Below are positions 8,294-16,683 of a stretch of DNA of 24,752 nt, piece by piece. Within the stretch, counting starts at the first letter, position 1. Every line of letters begins with the position of its first letter. The notes under the pieces are model-generated. The model searched no databases. It was not told the origin of the DNA and worked only from the letters and a program-made list of their open reading frames with translations. Made by a program: the position numbers and the translations under genes. Source of the DNA: JBAWWY01 sp037144355 (lineage in GTDB: Bacteria > Bacillota > Clostridia > Peptostreptococcales > Anaerovoracaceae); NCBI GenBank assembly GCA_037144355.1, contig JBAWWY010000021.1:1-24752 (forward strand). The letters run 5' to 3'.

Positions 8294-10356
8294 AGATATT
8301 CAACAATATGGCAGTGGTATTCGTAGTTTTAGTAATCGTATTGATTATTATTCCTTTGCCTGCGTTTTTTCTTGATTTCATGTTCATTATAAGTATTGCG
8401 GTATCCCTTATAATTCTTTTGACAACAATGTATATTGGGGGACCGTTGGAATTTTCCATATTCCCATCTTTGCTTCTTATAACAACTTTGCTTAGGCTTT
8501 CCCTAAATATTTCATCAACCAGATTAATACTATCAAACGGCGGGCAGGCGGGTCAGGTTATAGCGACTTTCGGCAGCTTTGTTCTGGGAGGCAATCCCGT
8601 TGTAGGTTTTCTTATATTCATAATTATTGTAATTGTACAATTTATAGTTATTACAAAAGGTGCGGAAAGAATAGCTGAAGTAGCGGCAAGATTCACATTG
8701 GATGCCATGCCTGGAAAACAGATGGCGATTGATGCGGATCTAAGTTCCGGAATAATAAACGAGCAGGAAGCAAAGGAACGCAGGCTAAAGATTCAAAAGG
8801 AATCTGAGTTTTATGGTGCCATGGATGGTGCAACTAAGCTTGTAAAAGGAGATGCAATAACATCCATCATTATCGCAGTAGTAAATCTGATAGCTGGTTC
8901 AATTATTGGAATGGCCCAAGGTGGAATGACATTTTCACAGGTATTGGCAGTATATTCAATAGCTACCGTTGGAGATGGGCTTGTTTCCCAAATACCCGCA
9001 CTTATGATATCCACCGCGACAGGTATGATTGTAACCAGAGCTGCGTCGGATGGAAATCTAAACCAAGATATTAGAAAGCAGTTCTTTTCCCAGCCAATAG
9101 TCCTTATTATATCGGGAAGCGTTATCATGCTCATGTGTCTAATACCGGGAGCGCCAATTTTACAGATTGTGATTCTCGCCACTATTCTGCTGGTTTTGGG
9201 AATCATGCTCCAAAGGACCGCTCAGAGGGAGAAATTGCTAGGCATGCCGCAAGACTCCGATGCAATAACAGCTGATGACATAAGCGAAGTAAACTACTAT
9301 AGGAATATAGACAACGTATATGAGCTCCTAAATGTAGAATCTATTGAAATGGAATTTGGTTACTCGTTAATTCCATTGGTGGATGAAAAAAGCGGAGGGA
9401 GCTTTATCGACAGGGTCATAATATTCAGAAAACAGTTCGCAATGGATATGGGAGTCGTCGTTCCTACTGTAAGGCTAAGGGACAATGGACTTATAAATCC
9501 AAACCAGTATTTAATCAAGATAAAGGGCGAAGAAGTGGCAAAGGGAGAAGTTCTCGTAGACTATTATCTGGCTCTTGATCCTGGAGAAGTCACTGAAACC
9601 ATTGAAGGAATAGATACTATTGAACCTGCATATGGAATCCCTGGGAAATGGATACCTGAGAATATGAGGGAAATGGCGGAAGTATATGGTTACACGGTAA
9701 TCGATCCGCTTTCAGTAATAGTTACACATATGTCGGAAGTTATAAGAAGGCATATCCACGAATTGGTGGGAAGACAAGATATAAATATGCTTCTGGAAAA
9801 TGTTAGCAAAACCAACAAGACCATTGTTGAGGACATAGTTCCGGGAGTCATAGCAATCGGGGAGCTCCAAAAAATATTAAATAATCTTCTTAAAGAATCA
9901 ATACCAATAAGAGATATGGAAAGCATATTGGAAACGATAGGTGATCACGGAGTAAACATAAAAGACACCGATATGCTTACCGAATATGTTAGGCAAAGGC
10001 TAAAAAGGACCATAACAAGAAAGTATACAGATGGCAGTGGTATTAAAGTAATAACCTTGGATCAGGATATAGAGAACATGATACTTTCATCCATAAAAAA
10101 GAGCGAACATGGAACATACCTGGCTATTGAACCGGGAATAGTACAGGGAATAATAGAATCTCTAACAGAGCAGCTTGAAAAAGTTAAAGGCTTGGTAAAT
10201 GAACCGATTGTTCTGACATCACCCATCGTAAGGCTATATTTTAAAAGGCTTATCGACCAGTTCCAACCGAATTTGACAGTGTTGTCATTTAATGAGATTG
10301 ACTCAAATATGCAGATACAGGCAATAGGTTCTGTAAAAGTGGCGGTGGTGAAATAA
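8290..10356 (+). CDS. flhA: Flagellar export-gate protein FlhA
   Basis: FlhA is the large export-gate subunit whose cytoplasmic ring docks chaperone-substrate complexes. About 310 N-terminal residues form roughly eight membrane helices and include the family signature LLRLSLNISSTRLIL (~66-80) and the conserved loop around FTLDAMPGKQMAIDADLSSG (~137-156). The C-terminal cytoplasmic domain (~330-688) includes PAYGIPGKWIPE and SVIVTHMSEVIRRHIHELVG. The 688 residues match the family. It starts within the flhB stop and ends directly before a short leader to the sigma gene. In B. subtilis, flhF and flhG would come next; they are absent here. Confidence 0.98.
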   Translation: MKIFNNMAVVFVVLVIVLIIIPLPAFFLDFMFIISIAVSLIILLTTMYIGGPLEFSIFPSLLLITTLLRLSLNISSTRLILSNGGQAGQVIATFGSFVLGGNPVVGFLIFIIIVIVQFIVITKGAERIAEVAARFTLDAMPGKQMAIDADLSSGIINEQEAKERRLKIQKESEFYGAMDGATKLVKGDAITSIIIAVVNLIAGSIIGMAQGGMTFSQVLAVYSIATVGDGLVSQIPALMISTATGMIVTRAASDGNLNQDIRKQFFSQPIVLIISGSVIMLMCLIPGAPILQIVILATILLVLGIMLQRTAQREKLLGMPQDSDAITADDISEVNYYRNIDNVYELLNVESIEMEFGYSLIPLVDEKSGGSFIDRVIIFRKQFAMDMGVVVPTVRLRDNGLINPNQYLIKIKGEEVAKGEVLVDYYLALDPGEVTETIEGIDTIEPAYGIPGKWIPENMREMAEVYGYTVIDPLSVIVTHMSEVIRRHIHELVGRQDINMLLENVSKTNKTIVEDIVPGVIAIGELQKILNNLLKESIPIRDMESILETIGDHGVNIKDTDMLTEYVRQRLKRTITRKYTDGSGIKVITLDQDIENMILSSIKKSEHGTYLAIEPGIVQGIIESLTEQLEKVKGLVNEPIVLTSPIVRLYFKRLIDQFQPNLTVLSFNEIDSNMQIQAIGSVKVAVVK

Positions 10357-10410
10357 ATGATGTATCAAGGATTGGCAAATAATACTTTACAGCTGAAAGA
10401 GGGGGTAGAA

Positions 10411-11190
10411 ATGAACGCAGCGATACAGGAGATTTTCGAAGAGGCAGAATCCCAAAATGTTGCTCAATGGAAAGCATATAGGATTAATAGAAGCATTGAG
10501 CTTCGAAATGAGCTCGTTCTACAATATACCGGAGTTGTAAGAAAAATAGTTTTGAGGTTCAGAGGTAGTTACAACAACTTTGGGCAACTTGACGACATGG
10601 TCAACCAGGGAATAATAGCTCTAATCGATGCGGTTGAAAAATATGACATCGAAATGGGAAATAAGTTCGAGACCTTTGCATCAATAAAAATAAGAGGATC
10701 AATTATTGATTTCATGAGGAAACAGGACTGGGTTCCAAGAAATCAAAGAAGCCTGGCCAAGGAGTTGGATGAAGTCTTTGAAAAACTCTACTGCGAGTAT
10801 GGAAGAGAGCCAGCGCAGGCTGAAATAGCCCAGCAAATGGATATCTCAGTGGAGAATCTGGAAAAAGTAATGGGCCAGAGGCATAATTCAATCTTGCTTT
10901 CCTATGAAGAAGTCGTATTTGAGAGCGTGCAGAAAGCTACACCTATAGGTACAAGGGAGAGCGACGAGAATTCTCCAGAAGACGAGTTGCTTTACAGCGA
11001 GCTTAGAAGCAAGCTTGGAGAAGCCATAGACGAATTGAATGAAAGAGAAAGACAAGTGGTTTCATTATACTACTATGAAAGCTTGAAACTTAAGGAAATA
11101 GCCACAATACTTGGAATAAGCGAATCGAGAGTTTCCCAGATACACTCGGCCGCCATAATGAAAATGAAATATAAACTAAGCAACTATTAA
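10411..11190 (+). CDS. fliA: Flagellar RNA polymerase sigma factor, SigD/FliA/WhiG type
   Basis: This sigma-28 class factor directs transcription of late motility genes. Region 2 is clear around residues 60-110 (DDMVNQGIIALIDAVEKYD, then FETFASIKIRGSIIDFMRKQDWVPR), a hallmark of the FliA/SigD/WhiG group. Region 3 follows (GREPAQAEIAQQMDI), and region 4 spans ~211-256 (ERERQVVSLYYYESLKLKEIA, ISESRVSQIHSAA). The ATG at 10411 is chosen because AGAGGGGG lies 5-6 bases ahead; the open frame reaches back to 10357 but has no ribosome site there. The result is 259 residues, normal for the family. It is the obvious candidate to read the two sigma-28 promoters at 17224 and 17823. No flgM (anti-sigma) is visible. 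Confidence 0.95.
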   Translation: MNAAIQEIFEEAESQNVAQWKAYRINRSIELRNELVLQYTGVVRKIVLRFRGSYNNFGQLDDMVNQGIIALIDAVEKYDIEMGNKFETFASIKIRGSIIDFMRKQDWVPRNQRSLAKELDEVFEKLYCEYGREPAQAEIAQQMDISVENLEKVMGQRHNSILLSYEEVVFESVQKATPIGTRESDENSPEDELLYSELRSKLGEAIDELNERERQVVSLYYYESLKLKEIATILGISESRVSQIHSAAIMKMKYKLSNY

Positions 11191-11227
11191 TCAGGAAAAT
11201 ATTAAAGCGAAGGGAAGGTCTAAGAAT

Positions 11228-11989
11228 ATGGTAAGAGGATTTTATGCAGCCGCTTCAGGAGCATTGAGCCAGCAAAAGAGCATCAACGTTATTTCAAACA
11301 ATATAGCAAATGCTACAACACCAGGATATAAAAGCCAGATGACAGTAGGGCTCAGTTTCGGTGAACATATGGTTTCAAGAATCAACGGCGGCGAAGATGG
11401 CGCGGGAGAGACTATTGGAAATACAACCGACATGAAGATTATCAACTCAGATTATATGGACTTAACCCAAGGGAGTCTTGAAACAACTGGTAGAAGCGTG
11501 GACATGGGTATAAGCGGAGAAGGATATTTTCTGATAAAAGATGATAAGAATGTTGAAATGATAACCAAGAATGGCCAATTTGCCATGGACAAGGACGGTT
11601 TTCTAACATTGCCAGGTGTTGGATTCGTAATGAACGAAAGTAAAGGCAAGATAAAATTGAACAGTACTGCATTTTCCGTAGACAGCGCAGGGAACATAAC
11701 CGATAGCAAGGGATTGAAAGAAAAGCTATTTATAGGGAAACCATCCGCTACATCAACTATTGTCAAGGTTGGAGCTGGAGTCTTAACATCAAAAGACGCG
11801 TTCGCACAGGTCGATGGTAAGACGACTAACGTCGTGCAAGGCTGTTTGGAAAAGTCAAATGTGGATATGGCTGTGGAAATGACCAGAATCATTGCGGCAC
11901 AAGGAAATTTCCAATCATGCACCCAGATACTCAAGATATATGACCGTATAAATGAAATTACTGCAAATCAAATAGGAAGAATTGGCTGA
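11228..11989 (+). CDS. flgF: Flagellar basal-body rod protein, FlgF-like
   Basis: A 253-residue rod/hook-family protein with the N-terminal motif MVRGFYAAASGALSQQKSIN and ISNNIANATTPGYKSQ, and a C-terminal coiled-coil helix (SNVDMAVEMTRIIAAQGNFQ). Such proteins stack to form the periplasm-spanning or wall-spanning rod. It is the first of a tandem pair; by order and by its greater divergence from the hook type I assign it as FlgF (FlhO of B. subtilis). The exact FlgF/FlgG split is an inference. AGGGAAGG lies upstream of the ATG, 37 bases after the sigma gene. Confidence 0.8.
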   Translation: MVRGFYAAASGALSQQKSINVISNNIANATTPGYKSQMTVGLSFGEHMVSRINGGEDGAGETIGNTTDMKIINSDYMDLTQGSLETTGRSVDMGISGEGYFLIKDDKNVEMITKNGQFAMDKDGFLTLPGVGFVMNESKGKIKLNSTAFSVDSAGNITDSKGLKEKLFIGKPSATSTIVKVGAGVLTSKDAFAQVDGKTTNVVQGCLEKSNVDMAVEMTRIIAAQGNFQSCTQILKIYDRINEITANQIGRIG

Positions 11990-12006
11990 TTCGGAAAGGA
12001 TTTATT

Positions 12007-12726
12007 ATGATTAGAGGATTTTATGCCGCCGCGTCTGGAATGCAAGTCCAGCAAAATAATTTGAACACGATTGCCAACAATATGGCAAACGTTAGTACAA
12101 CTGCGTTCAAGCCACAGCAGACCAGCTTCGCTGACATGCTTTATGAAACAACCAAGGCGCCACTTGGCACAGTAAGTTATGGCAGTGGAGTAAAAACCAA
12201 CGGGGTGGTTACAAATTTTGTCCAAGGTGATTTAACCAAGACGGATATAGAAAAAGACTGCGCATTGATGGGACCTGGATTCTTCGCAGTACAGGATAAA
12301 CTATCTGGAACGGTTTTTTATACGAGAGATGGAAGTTTTAAAACAGGAATGGAAGCATCGAGCTCCTATCTGGTCAATGCGGCGGGAGACTATGTGCTTG
12401 ATGCTGCAAAAGCAAAAATATCCCTCGCTAAAGATCCAGTAACAGGAATGGGGGCTTATGATCCTTCCAAAATCGGAATTTTCAATATCCCAAATATTTA
12501 TGCTTTGAAGCAGGTCGGTGGAAATAAGTATTCTGCTGGGGAAGATGCGGGAACAGTGGAAAAGTCATTGAACACTACGATTCATCCTGGATACCTGGAA
12601 AGTTCGGCAGTGGACATATCAATAGAAATGGTGAAGGTAATCGAGGCTTCAAAGGCATTTTCCTTCAACTCCCGAATTATCCAGACTGCGGACGAAATTG
12701 AGAAAACAATAAACCAACTCAGATAA
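12007..12726 (+). CDS. flgG: Flagellar basal-body distal-rod protein, FlgG-like
   Basis: The second rod-family gene codes for 239 residues, with MIRGFYAAASGMQVQQNNLN, IANNMANVSTTAFKPQ, the mid-protein pattern GSGVKTNGVVTNFVQGDLTKT and FYTRDGSF, and the C-terminal helix SAVDISIEMVKVIEASKAFS. It begins 17 bases after the previous gene with AAAGGA at good spacing. It shares the opening GFYAAASG with the upstream gene, so the two arose by duplication. FlgG forms the distal rod next to the hook. The pair corresponds to flhO-flhP in B. subtilis, where they lie outside the fla/che operon. Confidence 0.8.
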   Translation: MIRGFYAAASGMQVQQNNLNTIANNMANVSTTAFKPQQTSFADMLYETTKAPLGTVSYGSGVKTNGVVTNFVQGDLTKTDIEKDCALMGPGFFAVQDKLSGTVFYTRDGSFKTGMEASSSYLVNAAGDYVLDAAKAKISLAKDPVTGMGAYDPSKIGIFNIPNIYALKQVGGNKYSAGEDAGTVEKSLNTTIHPGYLESSAVDISIEMVKVIEASKAFSFNSRIIQTADEIEKTINQLR

Positions 12727-12754
12727 TAAAAACTGATACTGGGCAGGAGATATT

Positions 12755-14173
12755 ATGGAAACAATGGAAACAATGGAAAAAGAAATTAAAAGACCTTTCA
12801 CTGGAATAGTGGTTCAAATAAGCCAGGATTTAATGTCTGCGCATATTAAGCTGCATAAGAGTGAAGAGGAAGAGGAAGATCTTACCGAAAACCAGGTGAG
12901 AGAAGCGCTGAGGGATAAAAAAGTCATTTATGGCATCAAGGAACATCTCTTGGAAAGACTTGCCGCCAAACCCGTCTATGAACTTAACCTGGAGATTGCC
13001 AAGGGAACAGAGCCAATAAAAGGAAAAGACGGAGAAGTCATCGTAAACATTAAGAAAGACAAGGATTATAAACCTGAATACAACGAAGAAGGAACTGTAG
13101 ATTATAAGAGCATAAACTATTTCCAACTGGCAAAAAAGGGACAAATACTAGGCACCATTATCCCGGCTGAAAATGGAATTGATGGAAAAAATATTTTTGC
13201 CGATAAGATAATTGGAGGCAATGGTAAAAATCCAAATTTGCCAATGGGACTCAATACTTATCTTAGCGAGGATAAGAGCCAAATTATCGCTCTGTGCGAT
13301 GGCTTGATAAAGTACAATGGAGATAGAATCGATATAAGTGAGATGTTGCATATCAGAGGTAATGTTGACATGCTGTCGGGGAATATTAATTTCGCTGGAG
13401 ATGTTACTGTTGATGGAGACGTGTGCAGTGGTTTCTACATAAAAGCTGGAGGGAATATAATTGTCAAAGGCGTGGTTGAGGAAGCGGACCTGCAAGCAGA
13501 TGGCAGCATTCATATTATGAAAGGTATCAATGGAATTGGAAAAGAAAAGATTTCATCCATTGGGGACCTTACATGCAAATACATTGAAAATGCTGTAGTT
13601 GAGGCAGGGGGCAGCATTTATACTGATTACATAATAGACAGCAATATTGTTTGCCATGAAAATATTGAATTGACGGGTAGCCAAGAGGTCTTATTCGGCG
13701 GCGAAATTAGAGTTCTGGGGAATCTAAAGGCAAAGGAAATAGGCAATCATGGTGAAAGAAGCACCAAAGTTGAAATTATGGGAATTCAAAATTTGGACAG
13801 GAAAAAGATGAACAGTCTGAACACAGAGAAAGATCAGTATAAGAAAACAATAAACATGCTTGTTGAAAATGTGGGCAATATAGCCAAGATGATTGAAAAA
13901 GGACATATAAGCCCTGAGATAATAAACCAATTGGAACAACTAAGAGAGCAGGTACACTTGCTTGAGGGAAAAATCGTCTGGATTGAAGATGAAATCGAGA
14001 AATTGGAGAATAGTGGAACATTGATTTACAATGGATCCATAACTTGCAAGAGAACCATATATCCTGGGGTGAAAATTTATTTTGGCGACATTCGTTTCAA
14101 GTCGGAAGAACATACAATGTACAACTGTATGATATACAACCAAAATGGGGAAGCCCTCCATGTAAATATATAA
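12755..14173 (+). CDS. FapA family (DUF342) beta-helix protein
   Basis: A 472-residue cytoplasmic protein with no signal peptide. The middle (about 195-330) is a run of short Gly-spaced strands (GNVDMLSGNINFAGDVTVDG, then AGGNIIVKGVVEEADLQADG), the right-handed beta-helix of the FapA/DUF342 family. A coiled-coil stretch follows (~345-420), then a last strand group with GSITCKRTIYPGVKIYFGD. FapA-like genes are common in flagellar clusters of Firmicutes and in Vibrio (polar localisation, adenylate cyclase control), but their role in Clostridia is not settled. The start has a small in-frame repeat of ATGGAAACA giving three nearby ATGs (12755, 12764, 12773); AGGAG at 12745-12749 favours the first. 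Confidence 0.85.
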   Translation: METMETMEKEIKRPFTGIVVQISQDLMSAHIKLHKSEEEEEDLTENQVREALRDKKVIYGIKEHLLERLAAKPVYELNLEIAKGTEPIKGKDGEVIVNIKKDKDYKPEYNEEGTVDYKSINYFQLAKKGQILGTIIPAENGIDGKNIFADKIIGGNGKNPNLPMGLNTYLSEDKSQIIALCDGLIKYNGDRIDISEMLHIRGNVDMLSGNINFAGDVTVDGDVCSGFYIKAGGNIIVKGVVEEADLQADGSIHIMKGINGIGKEKISSIGDLTCKYIENAVVEAGGSIYTDYIIDSNIVCHENIELTGSQEVLFGGEIRVLGNLKAKEIGNHGERSTKVEIMGIQNLDRKKMNSLNTEKDQYKKTINMLVENVGNIAKMIEKGHISPEIINQLEQLREQVHLLEGKIVWIEDEIEKLENSGTLIYNGSITCKRTIYPGVKIYFGDIRFKSEEHTMYNCMIYNQNGEALHVNI

Positions 14174-14202
14174 ATTATAGCCTGGCATTAGATGGTGAAG
14201 CA

Positions 14203-14832
14203 ATGAATGAAAAAGAAAATTATATAAAAGTCGATATTTATTCCATCAATCAGGAAATAATCCTCTCTGCAAGAAACTGCACAGTTGATGGAAACAGGAT
14301 AATGCTTACAGGAATCGATCTCCCGAGACTGGAGCATAAAACCATTATCAAGGCCATAGGCTATTTGAAAGATGGTATTGTTGTAATGGAAGGAATAGTT
14401 ACAATTTCCACAGATCTTCAAATAAATCTTGAAATTTTAGACGACATGCAAAAGCAGGAGAGACGACAGAATATTAAAGTTAGAACTGAATTTAAAAGTA
14501 AAATTATAAAGGCCTACAGAAATGTGGAGAGCAAGAGGGGCCTCATCATCAACGATGAGATTCAAGCCAGGGATATCAGCGTAGGTGGAATATGTTTCTA
14601 TTCAAACAGGAGATTCTTCAAGAACCAGGCGATATTTTTTGAGTTCAATCAAAGCAAGCCCCCTTTTGTAGTTGAAGCGCAAATCTTGAGAAAAGAAACC
14701 GGCCACAACAAAAGAGAATATAAATATAGATATGGATGCAAACTTGTCAACTTGAGTAAAGTCCAGCAGCAAAGCATATGTGAGTATGTATTCAAGGTGG
14801 AAATAGAGAATTATAGAAAATCCAACAGATAA
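14203..14832 (+). CDS. PilZ-domain protein, candidate c-di-GMP flagellar brake
   Basis: A 209-residue soluble protein. Residues ~5-85 form a YcgR-like N-terminal beta domain (KTIIKAIGYLKDGIVVMEG). The PilZ domain begins at R87-R88 and ends near residue 200. The second binding motif DxSxxG is intact (D124-I-S126-V-G-G129). The first motif, normally RxxxR, reads R88-Q-N-I-K92, with Lys in place of the second Arg. Homologues such as YcgR and MotI/DgrA bind c-di-GMP and slow or unclutch the motor; that role here is inferred. The start at 14203 follows a weak GGTGAAG and comes 29 bases after the fapA stop; longer upstream reading would overlap fapA. Confidence 0.85.
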   Translation: MNEKENYIKVDIYSINQEIILSARNCTVDGNRIMLTGIDLPRLEHKTIIKAIGYLKDGIVVMEGIVTISTDLQINLEILDDMQKQERRQNIKVRTEFKSKIIKAYRNVESKRGLIINDEIQARDISVGGICFYSNRRFFKNQAIFFEFNQSKPPFVVEAQILRKETGHNKREYKYRYGCKLVNLSKVQQQSICEYVFKVEIENYRKSNR

Positions 14833-14857
14833 TAATGAATATAAAAGGAGGTAAAAT

Positions 14858-15646
14858 ATGACTGAAATAATCGTAGTGACAAATCAGAAAGGAGGGGTTG
14901 GCAAAACATCAACAGCAAGCGCCCTTGTTTCAGGGCTGGCTGAGAAAGGTTACAGGGTACTGGCGATTGACATGGATCCACAGGGAAATCTTGGATTTTG
15001 CCTTGGAGCAGAAATTGAAAATAGTCCTACCGTATATGAATTGATGAAAAAGACATTGCCCATAGAAAAAATCATTCAGAGAAAAAACGGTATCGATATA
15101 ATACCATCCAATATTCTACTAAGTGGAGCAGAACTGGAATTCAACGACATTGGGAGAGAACTCCTTTTGAAATGTGGAATATCGTCTATTACAGCGAGCT
15201 ATGATTTTATTGTCATAGATACGCCACCAGCATTGAACATATTGACCGTAAATGCCTATACGGCATCCAGCAGCCTGATCATACCCATGGTTCCAGAAAT
15301 ACTAAGTCTCCTTGGTATATCACAGTTGAGGGAGACTATAGAGCTCGTTAAAAAATTATATAATCCCAATATGAAGATTCTTGGAATACTATTGAATAAA
15401 TATGATAAAAGAAGGCAACTTACCAAGGACGTTTCAGAAATGGCGGAAATCATTGCAAAGGAATTGAAAACCATAGTGTTTGAAGCGAAGATAAGATCTT
15501 CCGTTGCAGTAGCCGAAGCACCCGCCCATGGAGAAAGTATTTATAGCTATTCTTCCAGATCAAATTCCGCTAGCGACTATAGGGAATTTGTCGGGGAGCT
15601 ATTAGGACAAAAGGGGATTAATCAAAATGGCCAAAAAAAGCAATAA
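14858..15646 (+). CDS. ParA/Soj-type ATPase
   Basis: A 262-residue ParA-family P-loop ATPase. The deviant Walker A motif with signature Lys is K11-G-G-V-G-K16-T17, the A' motif is DMDPQGN (~39-45), and the Walker B region is DFIVIDTPPA with D121. Such proteins dimerise on ATP and position DNA, chemoreceptor arrays or flagella. It is not FlhG by sequence feel: it lacks an N-terminal FlhF-activating helix and resembles Soj/ParC instead. There is no parB. It overlaps the ComFB gene by 20 bases. AAAGGAGG precedes the ATG. By context it may place flagella or chemotaxis arrays, but a chromosome-segregation relative cannot be excluded. Confidence 0.88.
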   Translation: MTEIIVVTNQKGGVGKTSTASALVSGLAEKGYRVLAIDMDPQGNLGFCLGAEIENSPTVYELMKKTLPIEKIIQRKNGIDIIPSNILLSGAELEFNDIGRELLLKCGISSITASYDFIVIDTPPALNILTVNAYTASSSLIIPMVPEILSLLGISQLRETIELVKKLYNPNMKILGILLNKYDKRRQLTKDVSEMAEIIAKELKTIVFEAKIRSSVAVAEAPAHGESIYSYSSRSNSASDYREFVGELLGQKGINQNGQKKQ

Positions 15647-16040
15647 GACGGAACATGTTTTGAAACTTATATCAAAAGATGAAGATGAGGATGAAGACGT
15701 ACTAGAAGAAGACAAAAATGATTCTGAAGCGGATGACAATTTAATAAAACCCAAAGTGGAACCTGTATTCGAAAATCCCATCCTAATAAACCTGGCGGAG
15801 CAACTGGTACAGGAAAAAATCACCGAAGTTATGGAGAGAATGAATGTCTGCATGTGTCCGATTTGCAAAAATGATATTGCGGCACTTGCCCTCAATTCAC
15901 TACCCCAAAAATATATTACAACTGTATCAGGAAAGCAGTTTACGCAGATTGATATTTACAAAAAACAATACGAAACAGACGTATTAGCCGCCATAACAAA
16001 AGCCTGCGTTCGAGTTAAAGTGGGATCCAGGCATAGATGA
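15627..16040 (+). CDS. ComFB-family protein
   Basis: A 137-residue protein. The first ~45 residues are charged and strongly acidic (DEDEDEDVLEEDK), then a ComFB domain runs from ~50 to 135: NLAEQLVQEKITEVMERM, the Cys cluster C75-M-C77-P-I-C80, and DIAALALNSLPQKYITT. ComFB (late-competence family) domains in cyanobacteria have recently been reported to bind cyclic dinucleotides; whether this one does is unknown. The ATG lies inside the end of parA (20-base overlap) with AAGGGGA nine bases ahead, so it is probably translated together with ParA. It stands next to cheC, which is not a usual site for comFB. Confidence 0.8.
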   Translation: MAKKSNKTEHVLKLISKDEDEDEDVLEEDKNDSEADDNLIKPKVEPVFENPILINLAEQLVQEKITEVMERMNVCMCPICKNDIAALALNSLPQKYITTVSGKQFTQIDIYKKQYETDVLAAITKACVRVKVGSRHR

Positions 16041-16053
16041 AAAGAGGTTGAAA

Positions 16054-16683
16054 TTGTTCAATAATTATGAAGAACTCAATGATGAGCAGATCGACGTATT
16101 GAGGGAAATTGGCAATATAGGCGCTGGAAATGCTGCAACCGCATTATCTACCATATTGGAAGACCGAGTTGAAATTACACTACCCAAAGTTCGGATTATT
16201 GATTTTGATTTGGCGATAAACAGCTTAGGTGGAAGCGAGGCTATGACCGTTGGTGTTCTTGTGAATTTTACTGGGGAAGCAAACGGCATGATCATGTTTT
16301 TGCTCAATATGGAAGATGCAAAGGGAATAACAGACTTGCTGGTTGGAAGTCAAGATGAAAATGGTGAAAACATTGAAATACTTGATGAGCTGAAGTTATC
16401 AGCAATAAAAGAAATTGGGAATATATTATCATCTTCATATATAAACTCCATTGCCACATTAACAGGGCTTTCCATCGAAATATCAATTCCATATATTGCA
16501 ATTGATATGGCTGGAGCTATTATGAGCGTTCCAATGATTGAATTCGGAACTCTGGGCGACAAAGTTATGTATATTGAAGAGAGCTTCATTGGAGAATCAC
16601 ATCAACTTAAGAGCAGCATTATATTATTTGCGGAAATTGACACATTGAAGCTTATAATGGAAAGATTGGGGATTTCCATATGA
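16054..16683 (+). CDS. cheC: CheY-P phosphatase CheC
   Basis: CheC dephosphorylates CheY-P and, with CheD, forms a feedback loop for adaptation. Both active sites are present: E18/N21 (REIGNIGAGNAATALS) and E120/N123 (KEIGNILSSS), which marks it as a true two-site CheC and not CheX. The start is taken as TTG at 16054 because AAAGAGG (16041-16047) is six bases ahead; the in-frame TTG at 16048 would touch the ribosome site. It then has 209 residues, normal for CheC. The stop overlaps the cheD start (ATGA). Confidence 0.95.
   Translation: MFNNYEELNDEQIDVLREIGNIGAGNAATALSTILEDRVEITLPKVRIIDFDLAINSLGGSEAMTVGVLVNFTGEANGMIMFLLNMEDAKGITDLLVGSQDENGENIEILDELKLSAIKEIGNILSSSYINSIATLTGLSIEISIPYIAIDMAGAIMSVPMIEFGTLGDKVMYIEESFIGESHQLKSSIILFAEIDTLKLIMERLGISI

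Noticed and set aside
10357..10410. Start of the sigma gene at the ATG directly after flhA
   Set aside because: No ribosome-binding site precedes it, whereas AGAGGGGG stands at normal distance before the ATG at 10411, which gives the usual family length.
14044..14202. Extended N-terminus for the PilZ protein beginning at 14044
   Set aside because: It would overlap the end of fapA by 130 bases in another frame; the 53 extra residues look non-native and the ATG at 14203 fits the domain start.
14211..14237. Sigma-28-like GTCGATAT inside the pilZ gene
   Set aside because: The -35 half is only AAAA in an A-rich coding stretch, and it lies within codons with no gene start after it.
14858..15646. 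Calling the ParA-type ATPase FlhG (YlxH/MinD2)
   Set aside because: No FlhF-activating N-terminal extension and no flhF beside it; the DMDPQGN motif and overall form resemble Soj/ParA more.
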